Shown: positions 1 through 8,877 of the stretch, one piece after another
Layout: each line of letters opens with the position of its first letter
Numbering within the stretch: position 1 is the first letter of the stretch
Source of the DNA: Lachnospiraceae bacterium
GTDB lineage: Bacteria; Bacillota; Clostridia; Lachnospirales; Lachnospiraceae
NCBI GenBank assembly: GCA_902363835.1
Contig: CABJBM010000002.1
Coordinates: 124,001-188,000 of the forward strand
DNA: 64,000 bases
Direction of reading: 5' to 3'
Program-made: the position numbers and the translations under genes
The notes under the pieces: model-generated
Told to the model about the DNA's origin: nothing
The model's input: only the letters and a program-made list of their open reading frames with translations
Database searches by the model: none

Positions 1-559
1 AATATACCACACCGGTAGGGTTATTGGGGGTATTGATGATCACTGCCTTTGTCTTAGGAGTGATCCGCTTTTCAAATTCCTTTAAATCAGGCTGAAAGCT
101 GTCTGTATCAGGAGGCACCGCCACAAGCACACCGTCGTAATTGCGGACATAAGAACCATATTCCATAAAATAAGGGGCAAATGCCAGCACCTCATCACCG
201 GGATCCAATATGGTTTTTAATATCACGTTCATGCCGCTGGCAGCTCCGACAGTCATAAGAATATTTTCCAGATGAAAATGAGTCCCAAACCTCCTGTTTA
301 AGGACTGGGCAACTGCAGATCTGGCATCCTCAAATCCTGCGTTGCTCATGTATCCGTGGATTAAAGTGGTTTCTTCTTCCCTGATAATGTCAAGAATGGC
401 CTGGTTCACCGCCGGAGGAGCCGGCACATTGGGATTTCCAAGGCTGAAATCATAGACATTCTCCCTGCCATACAAAGCAGCCATCTTCTTTCCTTCCTCA
501 AACATGGCACGGATGGCAGAATTGTTCTCTACAAGGGGTCTCATCTTGTCTGCTATCAT
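1..559 (-). CDS. PLP-dependent aminotransferase, class I/II (N-terminal part)
   Basis: The gene runs off the left edge, so only about 186 N-terminal residues are visible. The reading frame shows a fold type I aminotransferase: an FSLGNPNVPAP segment near the N-terminus, a TVGAASGMN segment, and the substrate-binding motif NTPNNPTG close to the window edge. These are typical of AspC-like enzymes that transfer amino groups to 2-oxo acids using pyridoxal phosphate. The PLP lysine lies beyond the window. The ATG at 559 is preceded by AGGAAAGGGAT. It is downstream of the GGDEF/EAL gene in the same direction, and a repeated hairpin element (583-623) sits just before its ribosome binding site. It does not resemble the N-terminus of DapL, so a diaminopimelate role is not claimed. 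Substrate unknown. Confidence 0.85.
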   Translation of the reverse strand, partial: MIADKMRPLVENNSAIRAMFEEGKKMAALYGRENVYDFSLGNPNVPAPPAVNQAILDIIREEETTLIHGYMSNAGFEDARSAVAQSLNRRFGTHFHLENILMTVGAASGMNVILKTILDPGDEVLAFAPYFMEYGSYVRNYDGVLVAVPPDTDSFQPDLKEFEKRITPKTKAVIINTPNNPTGVVY

Positions 560-582
560 AATCTTATCCCTTTCCTTGTTGC

Positions 583-623
583 TGCCCATGTTTCTTGGGC
601 ATAGTGGTATGCCTGTAAGGCAT
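583..623 (-). repeat. Four-segment hairpin element, copy A (before aminotransferase)
   Basis: On the minus strand this stretch holds four short segments: a (ATGCC), b (GGCAT), c (ATGCCC) and d (GGGCA). Segment a can pair with b, b with c, and c with d, so a:b plus c:d excludes b:c. Related copies occur at 5641-5679, 19202-19241 and 19253-19290. The last paired base lies 24 nt before the start codon, next to the ribosome binding site, and copy B has the same spacing. Confidence 0.7.
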
Positions 624-681
624 TTTTATCCTGAAACGATTTTATGAGGATTATATCACAAGTGCCGGAAGCGGTCTATTC

Positions 682-3600
682 TTATTTCACACTTTCATTA
701 ACAGAAGACTGCCTTGCCTGCAAAAGAGCTTCTCTTGCCCTGTCACAGCAGGAGGCAAAATCCTTATCCTGTACCTCTATCATAACAAAGGCGGAATTCA
801 TCCAATACAGGGATTTTTCCTCATTTTCCGCCAGTTCCCGGGTTAATGCACTTACCACCCGTTTCAGCTTATTTTCCATATCGTTTTTCCGGATATTTTT
901 ACACAGCACCATTGCTTCATATACGTCATTTAAGCAGATAATATCATCTTCCCTGAAAAAGCGCTTCAGGCATTCCATATAGGGCGCAAAAAACGGCTTT
1001 CCTGCCTTGCAGACTCCTTCTGCTTCCTCTTCCGGTCCTGAAATCTCCAACAGGACCAGAGCCGAAGGCTGGAATCTGCGACGGGCCAGATAAGCTTCTG
1101 CCATGGAAGCTGCGGCCTGACGGTCAGGAAGCCCATGAATGGAATCGGGCATTCCCAGGGTCATGCGCTCCATCTGATTTAACATCTTTCTGCTGCATTC
1201 TATCTGCCTGCGCAGCTCCACGATCTCGTCTATGTGGAGCATGACTCCGTACAGAAAGCTGCCGTCTGTTTTCACCGACATCCTGGAGTGACACACAACC
1301 CAGATATAGCCATTCTTTGAAAGGATACGGAATTCCACTCCTTTTAAGTTTTCCTCCGGCTTTAAAGACGTTGTAACCTCATAAACCTTTTCACGGTCTT
1401 CCGGGTGGATCATGGCCATAAACCGATTGCCAAACTGTTCTTTCAATTCCTCTTTTGTATAATCCAGGATTTCCATGAAACGGAGGCTGGTATAAAGCAG
1501 CTCCATCTGTTCCGATCTTTTGCACCGGAAATACCCTCCCGGCATTCCTGAGCCTAAAAACTCCAGCTCATCATTTTTTAACTGAAGAATCTCATTGGTA
1601 TCCTGGAGCTTTTTCTGGGCCAAAAGAGTATCACTGATATCCATACAGACATTCACCACTGCCAGCCTTCCATCCTCAGCCTGAACCACACGGCTTTTCG
1701 TCATGATCCACAGCCAGCTCCCATCCCGTTTTTTGACGCGGTGCCGGAAGGCATACTCCATGCCAGGGGATATGTAGTGGAAAATGGATTCCTGTATCCG
1801 CCTTAAATCCTCCGGGTGAATAAGATTGGCTATCTTTCCATCCACAGACTTTGAAAATATCTCGTAAGTATCATATTCCAGAAGGCGGAGCAGCTCATTG
1901 TTTACAAAATACAGCGGCAGTCCTTTTTCACAGTAAACACCAATAAGCACGCCCGGGGCGATCTGGGCAAATATGGCACCGGCAGCCCATTCATTTTCCT
2001 GGGCAATATTTTCAAAGGAAAGATTTCTTCCTGAAAGACGTAATACATCTCCCAGAATTTTCTGGGAGTCCTCCAGCTTCTGACGCTGCTCCATCTGTTC
2101 CGTGGCATCCCTCACCGATCCGTAGTACAAACGGCGGTCATCCTGCTCTCTTAAAAAGAACGCCCTTAAATGGACCCATACCAGCTCACCGCCTGGACGG
2201 TACTGCCGGAAAATCCCCTCTCCTCCCCGGAGGGGATTGCTGTATGCGTTTTCAAAGATATTCAGCACCCAGTCCATGTCATCTTTATAGACCCTGTTTA
2301 ACAAAAACCACCTGCGCTCTTCCATTTCCGCCGGATTATCCCCTGTAATGCGGTAATATTCCTGGTTTACCCGAAGAACCTCACACTGGTCTTCATATAC
2401 CTCGTAAAGGGCAATGGCTCCCAGCATATTATTCAGCATGGCCTCACTGGTGATATTTTCATTAAATAAGTCTTCCAGCTTCAGCTGTCCTGGCTGGCGG
2501 GCCTGGATTCCCCCGTAATCCACATTTCCCTCCTGCATCAGGAGCAGTTCCGCCTCTTCCACGGGAATGGGTTTGTAATAATAATATCCCTGCCCGTATA
2601 TACAGCCGATATTTCTTAAAAAATCAACCTGTTCCTTCCTTTCAACTCCTTCGGCAATGATCTTCATCTGCATGACCCTTGCCATTCTTACAATGGTCTC
2701 CAGAATCCCCATTCCACGGCTCTGGCTGTTCTCATTCATATCCAGGAACTTGGTATCGATCTTAATCACATCCACATTGACATCCTTAAGCATGTTAAGG
2801 GAAGAATATCCGCTTCCAAAATCATCCATGAACACCGGAAAACCGGCCCTGCGCAGATCCTCCAGAACGCTTCGGATCTTATCATCATCCTCTGCATAAG
2901 CGCTTTCCGTAATCTCGATTTCCAAGTATTTGGGATCAATCCCGTACTTGCTCACCAATTCCTTGAACTTCTTCGCCACATTAATGGCATAAATATCCAT
3001 GCGGGACATGTTGACGGAAATGGGGATCAGCTTTTTTCCTGCCTTAATCCAGGTATTCAGCAGCCTGCATACCATCTCCCAGATATAAATATCCAGATTG
3101 GTGATAAACCCGCTCTGCTCCAAAAGGGGGATGAACTCTCTCGGAGAAATAATCCCCCGATGAGGATGGTGCCATCTGACTAAGGATTCCAGGCCGATGA
3201 TTTTTCCCGTAAGCATATTGCACTGGGGCTGGAGGTAAAAAATAAACTCCCTTTTTTCCAGAGCGCGCTGGATTTCCGAGAGAAGAAGCTGATCCTTTTC
3301 CATCTTCTGTTTCATGCCCGGATCATACCAGCCTATGCGTTTGGTATAATTGCCCTTTACGGAGTTCAGCGCAATGGCAGCCCTGTCATACATCATGCTT
3401 ACCGAAAGGCTGCTGTCCTCTATCCGGTAAATACCGAAAGCCGGAAGAAATCCCGCATTTCCGCCATACTGCCTGACATAGTTATTGATCTCCTTTTCCA
3501 GACCCTTCAGGATAGAAATGTCCTCGGGAAGGATGATAACAAAATCGTCTCCTCCCATATACCCTGCAATGGAGTCATAAAGAAGTTCTACGGATTTTAA

Positions 3601-4530
3601 ATGCTTTCCGATCTTGATCAGGAAGCGGTCCCCTTCCTCTTCCCCATACCATTCATTAAAAAGCTTAAAATGCTCGATATCAATGGCTACCATCATATAC
3701 TCTGCATCAGGCCGTTTTTCCAAAAGCTGTTCCGCCTTCTCAAAAAAAGGGCCGTAACGGAAAAGCCCTGTCATGGAATCTGTTTCCTCCCGCTTTTCCT
3801 GAAGCCTTTTCTGCTCTTCCACTTCCTTTCGCTTCCAGCTGTCAATATCCTGGACATAACACATGACAATAGGGTCCGCACAGTCCCCGCACCGGAACAA
3901 AACGGCGATCACCCTGGCCCAGCAATAGTTCCCATTGACCAGCAGCTTGCGAAATTCCCCTTTTACGATCCTTCCGTTGGTGTGGAGGCGGTCCAGCAGG
4001 GTGGATTCATCCCAGAATTCCAAAAATCTTTCCCTGTCTTCCGGGTGGATTATAAGATCCGCCGCCTCCATGCACATGGAATCCAGCCGCCCTTCCGTCT
4101 TTGGGATCCTGAATTTATCTTTCTGGTAAAACAGGACTTTAAAGACATTTGCAGCAATATTCAATTCAAACAGTTCATCATAAACGGTGTTGTCTGTCAG
4201 ATGATAAAAAAGATTCTTGTTCTTCTCATCAACGGGCCGGAACATGATGAGCCTGCCCCCCTTGTGCCCGGGCCAGTCGATGGTAGCGGAAGACACATCC
4301 ATCCACATCTCCAAAGCGCAATTATAAAATATCACATGCTCGGACTTCTGACTTATACCCGGACAGTCTTTGCAGGGCGCCAGTCCTTTCCCAATCCCCT
4401 GATAACAGTACATTCCCACTTTCAAATCCGGATAATATGACTTAGCCGCATCATTGAGATAAATGATCCTGTAATCCTGGTCAACTATGTAAATACCGGC
4501 CTCTCCGCTTTCATCCGACATACGATTCAT
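682..4530 (-). CDS. Multidomain PAS-GGDEF-EAL cyclic-di-GMP signalling protein
   Basis: A protein of about 1282 residues. The start at 4530 (MNRMSDES) is preferred over the ATG at 4551 because GGAGAGG lies about 9 nt upstream of it. Domains in order: a short PAS-like module with a CKDCP pair (about 10-60); a second sensory module (100-220); a GGDEF domain with GGDDF near residue 325 and no obvious RxxD inhibitory site before it; an EAL domain (about 410-655) with ESLVRW, NMSRMD, EITES, DDFGSGYSSL, IKIDTKF and AEGVER; three more PAS modules (about 700-810, 845-960, 1000-1100), two with HPEDRxx motifs; and a C-terminal GGDEF-like remnant without the signature. There are no membrane segments, so it is cytosolic. 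EAL catalytic positions look complete, so c-di-GMP hydrolysis is likely. Synthesis is possible but the third signature residue is Asp. Confidence 0.9.
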   Translation of the reverse strand: MNRMSDESGEAGIYIVDQDYRIIYLNDAAKSYYPDLKVGMYCYQGIGKGLAPCKDCPGISQKSEHVIFYNCALEMWMDVSSATIDWPGHKGGRLIMFRPVDEKNKNLFYHLTDNTVYDELFELNIAANVFKVLFYQKDKFRIPKTEGRLDSMCMEAADLIIHPEDRERFLEFWDESTLLDRLHTNGRIVKGEFRKLLVNGNYCWARVIAVLFRCGDCADPIVMCYVQDIDSWKRKEVEEQKRLQEKREETDSMTGLFRYGPFFEKAEQLLEKRPDAEYMMVAIDIEHFKLFNEWYGEEEGDRFLIKIGKHLKSVELLYDSIAGYMGGDDFVIILPEDISILKGLEKEINNYVRQYGGNAGFLPAFGIYRIEDSSLSVSMMYDRAAIALNSVKGNYTKRIGWYDPGMKQKMEKDQLLLSEIQRALEKREFIFYLQPQCNMLTGKIIGLESLVRWHHPHRGIISPREFIPLLEQSGFITNLDIYIWEMVCRLLNTWIKAGKKLIPISVNMSRMDIYAINVAKKFKELVSKYGIDPKYLEIEITESAYAEDDDKIRSVLEDLRRAGFPVFMDDFGSGYSSLNMLKDVNVDVIKIDTKFLDMNENSQSRGMGILETIVRMARVMQMKIIAEGVERKEQVDFLRNIGCIYGQGYYYYKPIPVEEAELLLMQEGNVDYGGIQARQPGQLKLEDLFNENITSEAMLNNMLGAIALYEVYEDQCEVLRVNQEYYRITGDNPAEMEERRWFLLNRVYKDDMDWVLNIFENAYSNPLRGGEGIFRQYRPGGELVWVHLRAFFLREQDDRRLYYGSVRDATEQMEQRQKLEDSQKILGDVLRLSGRNLSFENIAQENEWAAGAIFAQIAPGVLIGVYCEKGLPLYFVNNELLRLLEYDTYEIFSKSVDGKIANLIHPEDLRRIQESIFHYISPGMEYAFRHRVKKRDGSWLWIMTKSRVVQAEDGRLAVVNVCMDISDTLLAQKKLQDTNEILQLKNDELEFLGSGMPGGYFRCKRSEQMELLYTSLRFMEILDYTKEELKEQFGNRFMAMIHPEDREKVYEVTTSLKPEENLKGVEFRILSKNGYIWVVCHSRMSVKTDGSFLYGVMLHIDEIVELRRQIECSRKMLNQMERMTLGMPDSIHGLPDRQAAASMAEAYLARRRFQPSALVLLEISGPEEEAEGVCKAGKPFFAPYMECLKRFFREDDIICLNDVYEAMVLCKNIRKNDMENKLKRVVSALTRELAENEEKSLYWMNSAFVMIEVQDKDFASCCDRAREALLQARQSSVNESVK

Positions 4531-4585
4531 ACACTCCCGCCTCTCCTGCATTACATTATCTACTCACCATTTAAATTATTGTAAT

Positions 4586-4615
4586 ATTATAGTATGAAAA
4601 CTCTGTTTCCGTCAA
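4586..4615 (-). promoter_or_regulatory. Sigma-A-like promoter for the GGDEF/EAL gene
   Basis: On the minus strand, TTGACG (4615-4610) is followed 18 nt later by TATAAT (4591-4586), about 55 nt before the start codon at 4530. Both hexamers are close to consensus. Confidence 0.6.
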
Positions 4616-4753
4616 CAGGTTAAGACCCTCCCTCCAAAAACAGGCGAAAATGCAAAAGGCACTTCAATCCCCCGCTTTTCCCAGACAGGGCGGTATTTCC
4701 CTGTTCCGGTTTAACGGCTGACTGTCATGCCCATATTGCCAATCTATGATATT

Positions 4754-5617
4754 CTATTCCCCAAGTGCCCGTACCTGCTCTGTCATCTCATGGGAAAGAA
4801 TGAATCTGCCTACATAACCCACTTCCCCTGTCATCAGCACACTGCCGTTATTTTCGATTTCCACCTCAAGCACACCTCCAGGCATGTGCACATACATCTT
4901 AGGATCCGTAAGCCCCATGCGGTAGGCGGCGCCTGCTGCCGCACAGCCGCTGGTTCCCGACGCCAGGGTATACCCTGCTCCCCGTTCGTAAATCTCAATT
5001 TCAATATTAGTCCTGTCCAAAACCTTTAAAAGCTCTGTATTGATCTTTTCCGGAAAATAATCGGCAGCTTCCGAATGCTTCCCGATCCGGCAGGCCAGTT
5101 CCTTTGATATGTCGTTTAACCAAATGACGCAGTGAGGATTTCCAATGGATACACAGGTGACCCTGTAAGGAATGCTTCCAAACATCATGGTTTCATTAAG
5201 CACTTCCCGCCTTGGGCCTGTCACAGGAATTTCATCGCTGTAAAAGTTCAGTTTTCCCATGGAGACCTTTATTTTTGTCCCGTCTTCATTTAAATACTGG
5301 ATGGTCTGCTGCCCGCTTAATGTGTTGACAATAAAGCGGTTCTTCTGCACATATCCCGCATCCTTTAAATATTTTCCAAAGATTCGGACACCGTTTCCGC
5401 TTAACTCGGCTTCACTTCCATCGGGATTTAAAATCTTTACCTCCAGCTTATCCTGCCCCAGAATAGGGCCTACCAAAAGCCCGTCAGACCCAACTCCGAA
5501 ATTTCGGTTGCAGATTAAGCGGACGCTTTCCTCTGTCAGTTCCAATTCATTTTTATTGGGATCAAAGATCAGATAATCATTTCCCAGCCCGTGATATTTT
5601 TCCAAAGTGATATTCAT
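4754..5617 (-). CDS. DapF-family epimerase homologue with both catalytic Cys replaced by Ser
   Basis: 287 residues from the ATG at 5617, chosen because GGAGAGGAAAGGAG precedes it; an in-frame ATG at 5659 lies inside a repeat element. The fold markers of diaminopimelate epimerase are present: HGLGND near the N-terminus, NPDGSE, GNPHC and ERGAG. The two Cys-containing loops differ from the family: the usual CGNG is SGNG (codon AGC), and the usual ACGTG/ACGSG is ASGTSG (codon TCG). In DapF these two Cys are the acid and base that invert LL- to meso-diaminopimelate. Substrate-contact residues are kept. It may bind a DapF-like ligand, with weak or different catalysis. It follows ddl by 66 nt, suggesting a cell-wall precursor context. 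Calling it an active DapF would be unsafe. Confidence 0.85.
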   Translation of the reverse strand: MNITLEKYHGLGNDYLIFDPNKNELELTEESVRLICNRNFGVGSDGLLVGPILGQDKLEVKILNPDGSEAELSGNGVRIFGKYLKDAGYVQKNRFIVNTLSGQQTIQYLNEDGTKIKVSMGKLNFYSDEIPVTGPRREVLNETMMFGSIPYRVTCVSIGNPHCVIWLNDISKELACRIGKHSEAADYFPEKINTELLKVLDRTNIEIEIYERGAGYTLASGTSGCAAAGAAYRMGLTDPKMYVHMPGGVLEVEIENNGSVLMTGEVGYVGRFILSHEMTEQVRALGE

Positions 5618-5640
5618 GATTAAACTCCTTTCCTCTCCAT

Positions 5641-5679
5641 TGCCCACGTTTTTTGACATAAGGGTATGCCCTTAAAGCG
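5641..5679 (-). repeat. Four-segment hairpin element, copy B (between ddl and dapF-like)
   Basis: This is the most diverged copy of the element seen at 583-623 and 19202-19290. The b segment GGGCAT and d segment GGGCA are kept, while c is ATGTCA, so b:c and c:d pairing need G-U pairs or are weak. It begins right after the ddl stop codon and ends 24 nt before the dapF-like start, the same distance as copy A. It adds an in-frame ATG (5659) that could mislead start prediction. Confidence 0.6.
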
Positions 5680-5683
5680 TTCC

Positions 5684-6727
5684 TTATTTCTGTCCATCCT
5701 TAGGACAAAAAGGTGTGCCCTGAGGGTGTCTCACAATGTCCTCACATAATTCATGATATGAAATTCCGGCAGCCTTAGCTTCCTGGGGAAGAAGGCTGAA
5801 AGGTGTCATCCCCGGCAAAGTATTTGCCTCCAGGCAGTAAATGCTTCCATCCTTTTTCATGATGAAATCCACTCTGGAATAATACCCAAGCCCCAGAATG
5901 CGGTGAACCTTCAAAGCCGTTAAGCCCACGGCTTCCTCCTCTTTTTCCGTCAGCCTTGCCGGACAGATCTCCTCTGTCATGCCTGCCTGGTACTTATTTT
6001 CATAATCATAAAACCCTGCCTTTGGTATGATCTCGATTGCAGGAAGAGCTCTTTCTCCCAATATCCCCACAGAAAATTCCCTGCCAATAATTTTCACTTC
6101 CGCCAGGGTCCTGTCTTCATAAGCAAATGCAAGGTCAAGGGCCTGCTCCCATTGTTCCTTCCCATCAGCCATGGCAACGCCTACGCTGGATCCGCAGCCG
6201 CATGGTTTTACCACACAGGGGAAAGAAAAAGGTTCCAAAGGCTCCCCCCTGGTATAAATACGCCAATCCGGAGTCAGTATGCCGGCATCCTTCATCAGCA
6301 GTTTTGCCATGGGCTTATCCATGGCTTTTAAACACCCTTCATAACCGGTTCCAGTATAGGAAATGCCATGGGCATCAAGAACAGCCTGTATTTGACCGTT
6401 TTCTCCTGCACCTCCGTGTAATGCCAGAAATACCACATCTGCCTTTCCGCAGATTTCAATGACCCGGTTCCCAATATACCCCTTTCCCTTCCGATCTTTG
6501 GCCAGGCGGTCAAGTTCCGGTACACTCCTGCCGATTTCCCAGGAAAAGTCCGCTCCATCTTTCGGGCTTTTAAAACAGACCTCCTGGCCGTCATCTGCTC
6601 CCAAATAAGAATCCAGCAGGAAAACCTCATGCCCGTTTTTTATCAGAGCGTTTGTGATCATGGCTCCTGAAGATAATGATACTTCTCTTTCCGGGCTGAA
6701 GCCGCCCGCTAACACTACAATTTTCAT
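5684..6727 (-). CDS. ddl: D-alanine--D-alanine ligase
   Basis: 347 residues from the ATG at 6727, preceded by AGAAGGAAG. An ATP-grasp enzyme that joins two D-alanines with ATP for peptidoglycan precursors. Visible markers: MKIVVLAGGFSPEREVS at the N-terminus, FLALHGGAGENG, VVKPCGCGSSVGV (ATP binding), GREFSVGILG, the omega-loop YDYENKY typical of D-Ala-D-Ala rather than D-Ala-D-Lac ligases, VDFIMKKDGSIYCLEANTLPGMT (metal and product site). Length is normal for Ddl. It is first in a run with the DapF-like gene and has a good promoter upstream. Specificity is inferred from the omega loop only. Confidence 0.9.
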   Translation of the reverse strand: MKIVVLAGGFSPEREVSLSSGAMITNALIKNGHEVFLLDSYLGADDGQEVCFKSPKDGADFSWEIGRSVPELDRLAKDRKGKGYIGNRVIEICGKADVVFLALHGGAGENGQIQAVLDAHGISYTGTGYEGCLKAMDKPMAKLLMKDAGILTPDWRIYTRGEPLEPFSFPCVVKPCGCGSSVGVAMADGKEQWEQALDLAFAYEDRTLAEVKIIGREFSVGILGERALPAIEIIPKAGFYDYENKYQAGMTEEICPARLTEKEEEAVGLTALKVHRILGLGYYSRVDFIMKKDGSIYCLEANTLPGMTPFSLLPQEAKAAGISYHELCEDIVRHPQGTPFCPKDGQK

Positions 6728-6770
6728 TGCCGTCTTCCTTCTATCCATACGCATTTGTTTTATATTTTTA

Positions 6771-6799
6771 ATTATATACAGCACTTTTTATCATTTCAA
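6771..6799 (-). promoter_or_regulatory. Sigma-A-like promoter for ddl
   Basis: On the minus strand, TTGAAA (6799-6794), a 17-nt spacer and TATAAT (6776-6771) lie about 44 nt before the ddl start at 6727. It would drive ddl and the DapF-like gene. Confidence 0.7.
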
Positions 6800-6872
6800 T
6801 CAATATAATGCTTTTTTTATTGCAAATTATGTTATATTATAAGAGACAGCTAATAGGAGGAAGAAAACCAAA

Positions 6873-7724
6873 ATGGACAACTACGAAAAACGGGGATATT
6901 TAAACAGCGATTTCCGGCTGTTTCACTTAACCGATACAAAAAAACAGGATTTTGAATACCACTATCATGATTTTGACAAGATCATCATCTTCATCCGGGG
7001 ATCAGTCACCTACCGGATCGAAGGCTGTGCTTATAAACTGAAACCATATGACATCATACTGGTTGGCCATAATGATATTCACAAGCCTGACATTGATCCG
7101 TCGGTGCCTTATGAAAGGATCATCGTCTATCTATCCCCAGGTTTTTTGCTGGCCTACGGCTCCGACAGCTATGATTTAAGCACCTGTTTCCAAAAATCAA
7201 AAGAGCTTCATTCCCATGTCCTGCGGATCCACTCCATGGAAAAAAGTGACTTGTACCGCACATTGGTGAACTTAGAATACGCCTGTACCCATGACGGCTA
7301 TGCCAGGGACTTATACTGCCAGGTAGTCTTTCTGGAATTCATGATCCAGTTAAACAGAGCTTCCCTGGCCAACCGGGTGCAATACTTACCTCCTTCCACC
7401 GGGGACCGGCGCATAATAAACATTATGGACTATATAAACAGCCACTTAATGGAAGAGATAACCGTGGATGCCATTGCAGAGGCCTGCTACATCAGCCGTT
7501 ATCACCTGATGCACCTGTTTAAAAGGGAAACCAGTTATACTCTTTTTGACTATATCACGGAAAAGCGCCTTGCTTTGGCAAGGGATCTTTTAAAAACAGG
7601 AATGCCGGTTACCGAGGCCTGCTTTGGCAGCGGCTTTAAAAACTATTCCACATTTTTCAGGGCCTATAAAAAACACTTTCACGTTTCCCCTTCGGAAGCC
7701 GTAAAAGACCGTGGAAATCTATAA
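6873..7724 (+). CDS. AraC family transcriptional regulator with cupin sensor
   Basis: 283 residues, with AGGAGG about 12 nt before the ATG. The N-terminal half reads as an AraC-binding cupin (YHYHDFDKIIIFIRGSVTYRI, then DIILVGHNDIHKPD), the usual sugar or small-ligand pocket. The C-terminal 100 residues hold the two helix-turn-helix motifs: ITVDAIAEACYISRYHLMHLFKRE and TEACFGSGFKNYSTFFRAYKKHFHVSP. It is divergent from ddl and lies upstream of the DUF4349 lipoprotein, which has its own promoter. The ligand and targets cannot be read from the sequence. A cytosolic DNA-binding protein. Confidence 0.9.
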   Translation: MDNYEKRGYLNSDFRLFHLTDTKKQDFEYHYHDFDKIIIFIRGSVTYRIEGCAYKLKPYDIILVGHNDIHKPDIDPSVPYERIIVYLSPGFLLAYGSDSYDLSTCFQKSKELHSHVLRIHSMEKSDLYRTLVNLEYACTHDGYARDLYCQVVFLEFMIQLNRASLANRVQYLPPSTGDRRIINIMDYINSHLMEEITVDAIAEACYISRYHLMHLFKRETSYTLFDYITEKRLALARDLLKTGMPVTEACFGSGFKNYSTFFRAYKKHFHVSPSEAVKDRGNL

Positions 7725-7750
7725 GTTTTTCTTAAGCTTCCCCGCTTTTG

Positions 7751-7779
7751 TTGAAATGGTCTGTGCGTCATGCTATTCT
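7751..7779 (+). promoter_or_regulatory. Promoter for the DUF4349 lipoprotein gene
   Basis: TTGAAA (7751-7756), a 17-nt spacer and TATTCT (7774-7779), the latter preceded by TGC as an extended -10. It lies about 50 nt before the start at 7829. Confidence 0.65.
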
Positions 7780-7828
7780 AAGGATATCACATGATCAGTG
7801 AAAATATGATGATAAAAGGAGGGGTTCA

Positions 7829-8803
7829 ATGAGAAAAAGAAAATGGGGATTCATTCTGTCTCTTCTGGCAATTCTCTGCCTAAGCGCCTGTTCCAACAAG
7901 TCCATGACAACGGCCCAGGATGCTGCATCAGGTTATGGGGCAGCCATGCCGGCAGAGGTAAATGCCTTGGAGACAGCAGTCAGCCAATCGGAAAATTCAG
8001 AGAGCAAAACAGCTGATTCCTCACTTACAGGCGAAACCGGGAACAGTACGGTTCTGCCTGCCGGAAGAAAGCTTATACGAAACATATCAATGAACGTGGA
8101 AACTGATGCATTCGAAACCCTGGTTTCAGAACTGCAGGCCAAAATCACCCAACTGGGCGGGTATGTGGAGCAGTCGGATATGTCAGGAAGCCGCATAGAT
8201 TACAACGGAAAGCCGGTCCCAAGACTTGCCAATATGACCATCCGGATTCCCGCAAACCAGATTAACAGCTTTGTAAGTGAGGTGGAGACCAACGGAAATG
8301 TAACGGATAAGTCTGAATCCACCCATGATGTTACACTTCAGTACAGTGATCTGGAAAGCAAAAAAAAATCCCTGGAAATCGAACAGGAGAAGCTGTGGGA
8401 ATTTCTTGAAAAAGCAGAATCCATTGACACGGTCATTACCCTGCAGCAGCGGCTTTCTGAAATACGCTACCAATTGGAATCCATGGAATCCCAGCTCAGG
8501 CTTTACGACGATCAGGTGGATTACAGCACAGTTCATTTAAACATAAGGGAAGTAACCATATTCACTCCTGTCGCAGCAGAATCAGCCCTTACCCGTATCA
8601 ATAAGGGATTGTCAAACAATTTCATGGCTTTTAAAAACATAATAACGAACTTTTTGATCGGTATGATTATAACCATTCCTTTTTGGATTCCCATTGTTCT
8701 GATAGCGGGAATCATTATTTTCTTCTCCCGCAAGAACAAAAAGAAAAAAATCCCTGCCCCTTTGCAGCCCCAAAAAGAGAAGGAGGACACAACCTCTTCC
8801 TGA
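7829..8803 (+). CDS. DUF4349 family lipoprotein
   Basis: 324 residues preceded by AAAGGAGGGG. An N-terminal signal peptide ends in a lipobox (CLSAC), so the mature protein should be lipid-anchored outside the membrane. The middle carries the DUF4349 pattern: RKLIRNISMNVETDAFETLV, GGYVEQSDMSG, a MTIRIPANQINSFV segment, and a predicted coiled coil (about 165-220: QYSDLESKKKSLEIEQEKL and the following 40 residues). One membrane helix (about 268-292) is followed by a Lys-rich cytosolic tail. The family has no established biochemical function. It has its own promoter and a strong terminator behind it, so it is probably a single-gene unit. Confidence 0.85.
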   Translation: MRKRKWGFILSLLAILCLSACSNKSMTTAQDAASGYGAAMPAEVNALETAVSQSENSESKTADSSLTGETGNSTVLPAGRKLIRNISMNVETDAFETLVSELQAKITQLGGYVEQSDMSGSRIDYNGKPVPRLANMTIRIPANQINSFVSEVETNGNVTDKSESTHDVTLQYSDLESKKKSLEIEQEKLWEFLEKAESIDTVITLQQRLSEIRYQLESMESQLRLYDDQVDYSTVHLNIREVTIFTPVAAESALTRINKGLSNNFMAFKNIITNFLIGMIITIPFWIPIVLIAGIIIFFSRKNKKKKIPAPLQPQKEKEDTTSS

Positions 8804-8835
8804 AATGTTTTCTCCCCGATCCCAGACATGAAGCA

Positions 8836-8866
8836 ACGCAGGGCCTATCCCGGCCCTGCGTTTTTA
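8836..8866 (+). terminator. Rho-independent terminator after the DUF4349 gene
   Basis: ACGCAGGGCC and GGCCCTGCGT form a perfect 10-bp stem with a 6-nt loop, followed by TTTTTA. It faces the plus strand and separates this gene from the convergent PTS gene. Confidence 0.85.
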
Positions 8867-8877
8867 ATCCCCTCATT

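Noticed and set aside
3601..4440. A 279-residue open frame on the plus strand opposite the GGDEF/EAL gene
   Set aside because: It is antisense to strongly supported domains, has no ribosome binding site and no recognisable product.
4620..4752. A hairpin (ACAGGG/CCCTGT) after the dapF-like gene considered as a terminator
   Set aside because: Weak stem and no T run follow it on the minus strand.
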